Positions 63,513 to 64,000 of a stretch of 64,000 nt of DNA are shown here, piece by piece. A model generated the notes under the pieces. The model saw only the letters and a list, made by a program, of their open reading frames with translations. It searched no databases and was not told where the DNA came from. The stretch comes from Porticoccus sp041395745 (GTDB lineage Bacteria; Pseudomonadota; Gammaproteobacteria; Pseudomonadales; Porticoccaceae), in NCBI GenBank assembly GCA_041395745.1, contig JAWKZV010000001.1, positions 852,274-916,273 on the forward strand. The letters run 5' to 3'. How positions within the stretch are numbered: position 1 is the first letter of the stretch; each line of letters opens with the position of its first letter. The position numbers and the translations under genes are program-made.

Positions 63513-64000
63513 CTATTGCTGATCGCGACTATTCACAGATGCAAACACGTCAGCCGAACCGTCTTTTTTAAGCAGCCATACCTTGTAAGGCGTAAACCTG
63601 TCACCCATCTCCATACCCGGGCTGCCTGCCGGCATGCCGGGCACACTAAGGCCGATGGCGTCATCAGGAGGGTTTTCCAGAAACTGCTGAACAAAGCGCG
63701 CAGGGATATGGCCTTCGAACACATAACCGTTACTCGTCACTGCTGTATGGCAGGACTGGAACTCAGGTGCTATGCCATAGTCATTTTTAATGCGATTCAA
63801 GTCCGACGGGTGGTGGGTTTTTGTGTCAAAACCAACATCTTCCATATGGTGAACCCATTGCTGGCAGCATTGACAGGTGCGGCTTTTATAAACATCCAAC
63901 GTGGCAATCGTTGCGCTTTTAGTTGCGTGATTTTCGCTTTCTGAACAAGCGGTAAGAAATAACAGGAATACGATCAGCGCCGGAAAGCGCAGATAGGTAT
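63513..64000 (-). CDS. DUF411 lipoprotein, start outside the window
   Basis: Metal-binding protein of the DUF411 family, common in copper and silver clusters. The visible frame reaches the window edge: L-I-V-F-L-L-F-L-T-A-C-S-E-S is a lipoprotein signal with lipobox L-T-A-C. Then L-D-V-Y-K-S-R-T-C-Q-C-C-Q-Q-W carries the conserved cysteine cluster, and G-H-I-P-A-R-F-V and G-L-S-V-P-G-M-P-A-G-S-P-G-M follow. A TTG at 63899 could be read as a start but the upstream signal shows the true one is beyond base 64000. It stands 11 bases before cusC. Confidence 0.9.
   Translation of the reverse strand, partial: TYLRFPALIVFLLFLTACSESENHATKSATIATLDVYKSRTCQCCQQWVHHMEDVGFDTKTHHPSDLNRIKNDYGIAPEFQSCHTAVTSNGYVFEGHIPARFVQQFLENPPDDAIGLSVPGMPAGSPGMEMGDRFTPYKVWLLKKDGSADVFASVNSRDQQ

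Noticed and set aside
1..64000. tRNA, rRNA or insertion sequence genes
   Set aside because: Looked for conserved tRNA arms, rRNA sequence and transposase motifs; none seen by eye. A dedicated search could still find short RNAs.

Overview
The window is a gammaproteobacterial chromosome segment. The first 24 kb keep a gene order known from Pseudomonas and relatives: nadB diverging from rpoE(algU)-rseA(mucA)-rseB(mucB)-rseC(mucC)-HtrA protease, then lepA-lepB-DUF4845-rnc-era-recO-acpS, with purL next to mltF and tadA. The genus cannot be fixed from the sequence. pdxJ, usually between recO and acpS, is absent here.

Region 1 (1-24.8 kb) is housekeeping DNA: a partial cysM, the lepA/rnc/era/recO/acpS cluster, the sigma-E envelope stress operon with a sigma-E-type promoter before rpoE, nadB, ygfX-sdhE, ygfZ, ung, a patatin-like protein, an alpha/beta hydrolase, a heme A synthase-like protein, a small cytochrome c, purL, mltF and tadA. 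Four of these genes (rseC, nadB, ygfZ, purL) are each broken by a single missing base in a short homopolymer. All four read through if one base is restored, so consensus errors are the likeliest cause.

Region 2 (24.8-29.5 kb) is an A+T-richer accessory patch. It holds a decayed HigA-like antitoxin, then a two-gene operon encoding a DUF3592 membrane protein and a membrane-anchored protein with two carbohydrate-binding-like modules. The patch is bracketed by two diverged ~67-bp direct repeats whose shared core, read in reverse, equals the last codons usual for guaA. It may be an old integration unit.

Region 3 (29.5-41.4 kb) is a cobalt/zinc/cadmium/lead module: a leftward operon czcI-like-czcC-czcB-czcA-PII-CDF-ynfA, a methyltransferase, a second CDF exporter with an N-terminal metal-binding-type domain, a CadR/PbrR-type MerR regulator, and a PbrT-like cytochrome c-FTR1 fusion permease. 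The second CDF and the permease each have a MerR-type promoter with a 19-bp spacer.

Region 4 (41.4-64 kb) is a copper resistance island: copRS, a glutaredoxin-MauE fusion, multicopper oxidase copA with copB, Met/His-rich periplasmic proteins and a cytochrome c on the right-going strand; a long left-going cluster headed by a MerR regulator and copper P-type ATPase with cupredoxin, PII-like, DUF2933, ICMT-like and HMA-type proteins plus an APC permease; and a cusCBA tripartite efflux operon with a DUF411 lipoprotein. Three sites resembling a CopR box (GGATTACA-N4-TGTAATCC) link copR/grx, copA and the ATPase/cus region. cusA, cusB and the MerR gene carry many frameshifts, and a merR-cusA remnant lies beside copS. 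The modules together suggest layered metal handling: sensing (CopRS, MerR proteins), cytoplasmic export (P-type ATPase, CDFs), periplasmic oxidation and binding (CopA/B, cupredoxin, Met-rich proteins) and trans-envelope efflux (Czc, Cus).
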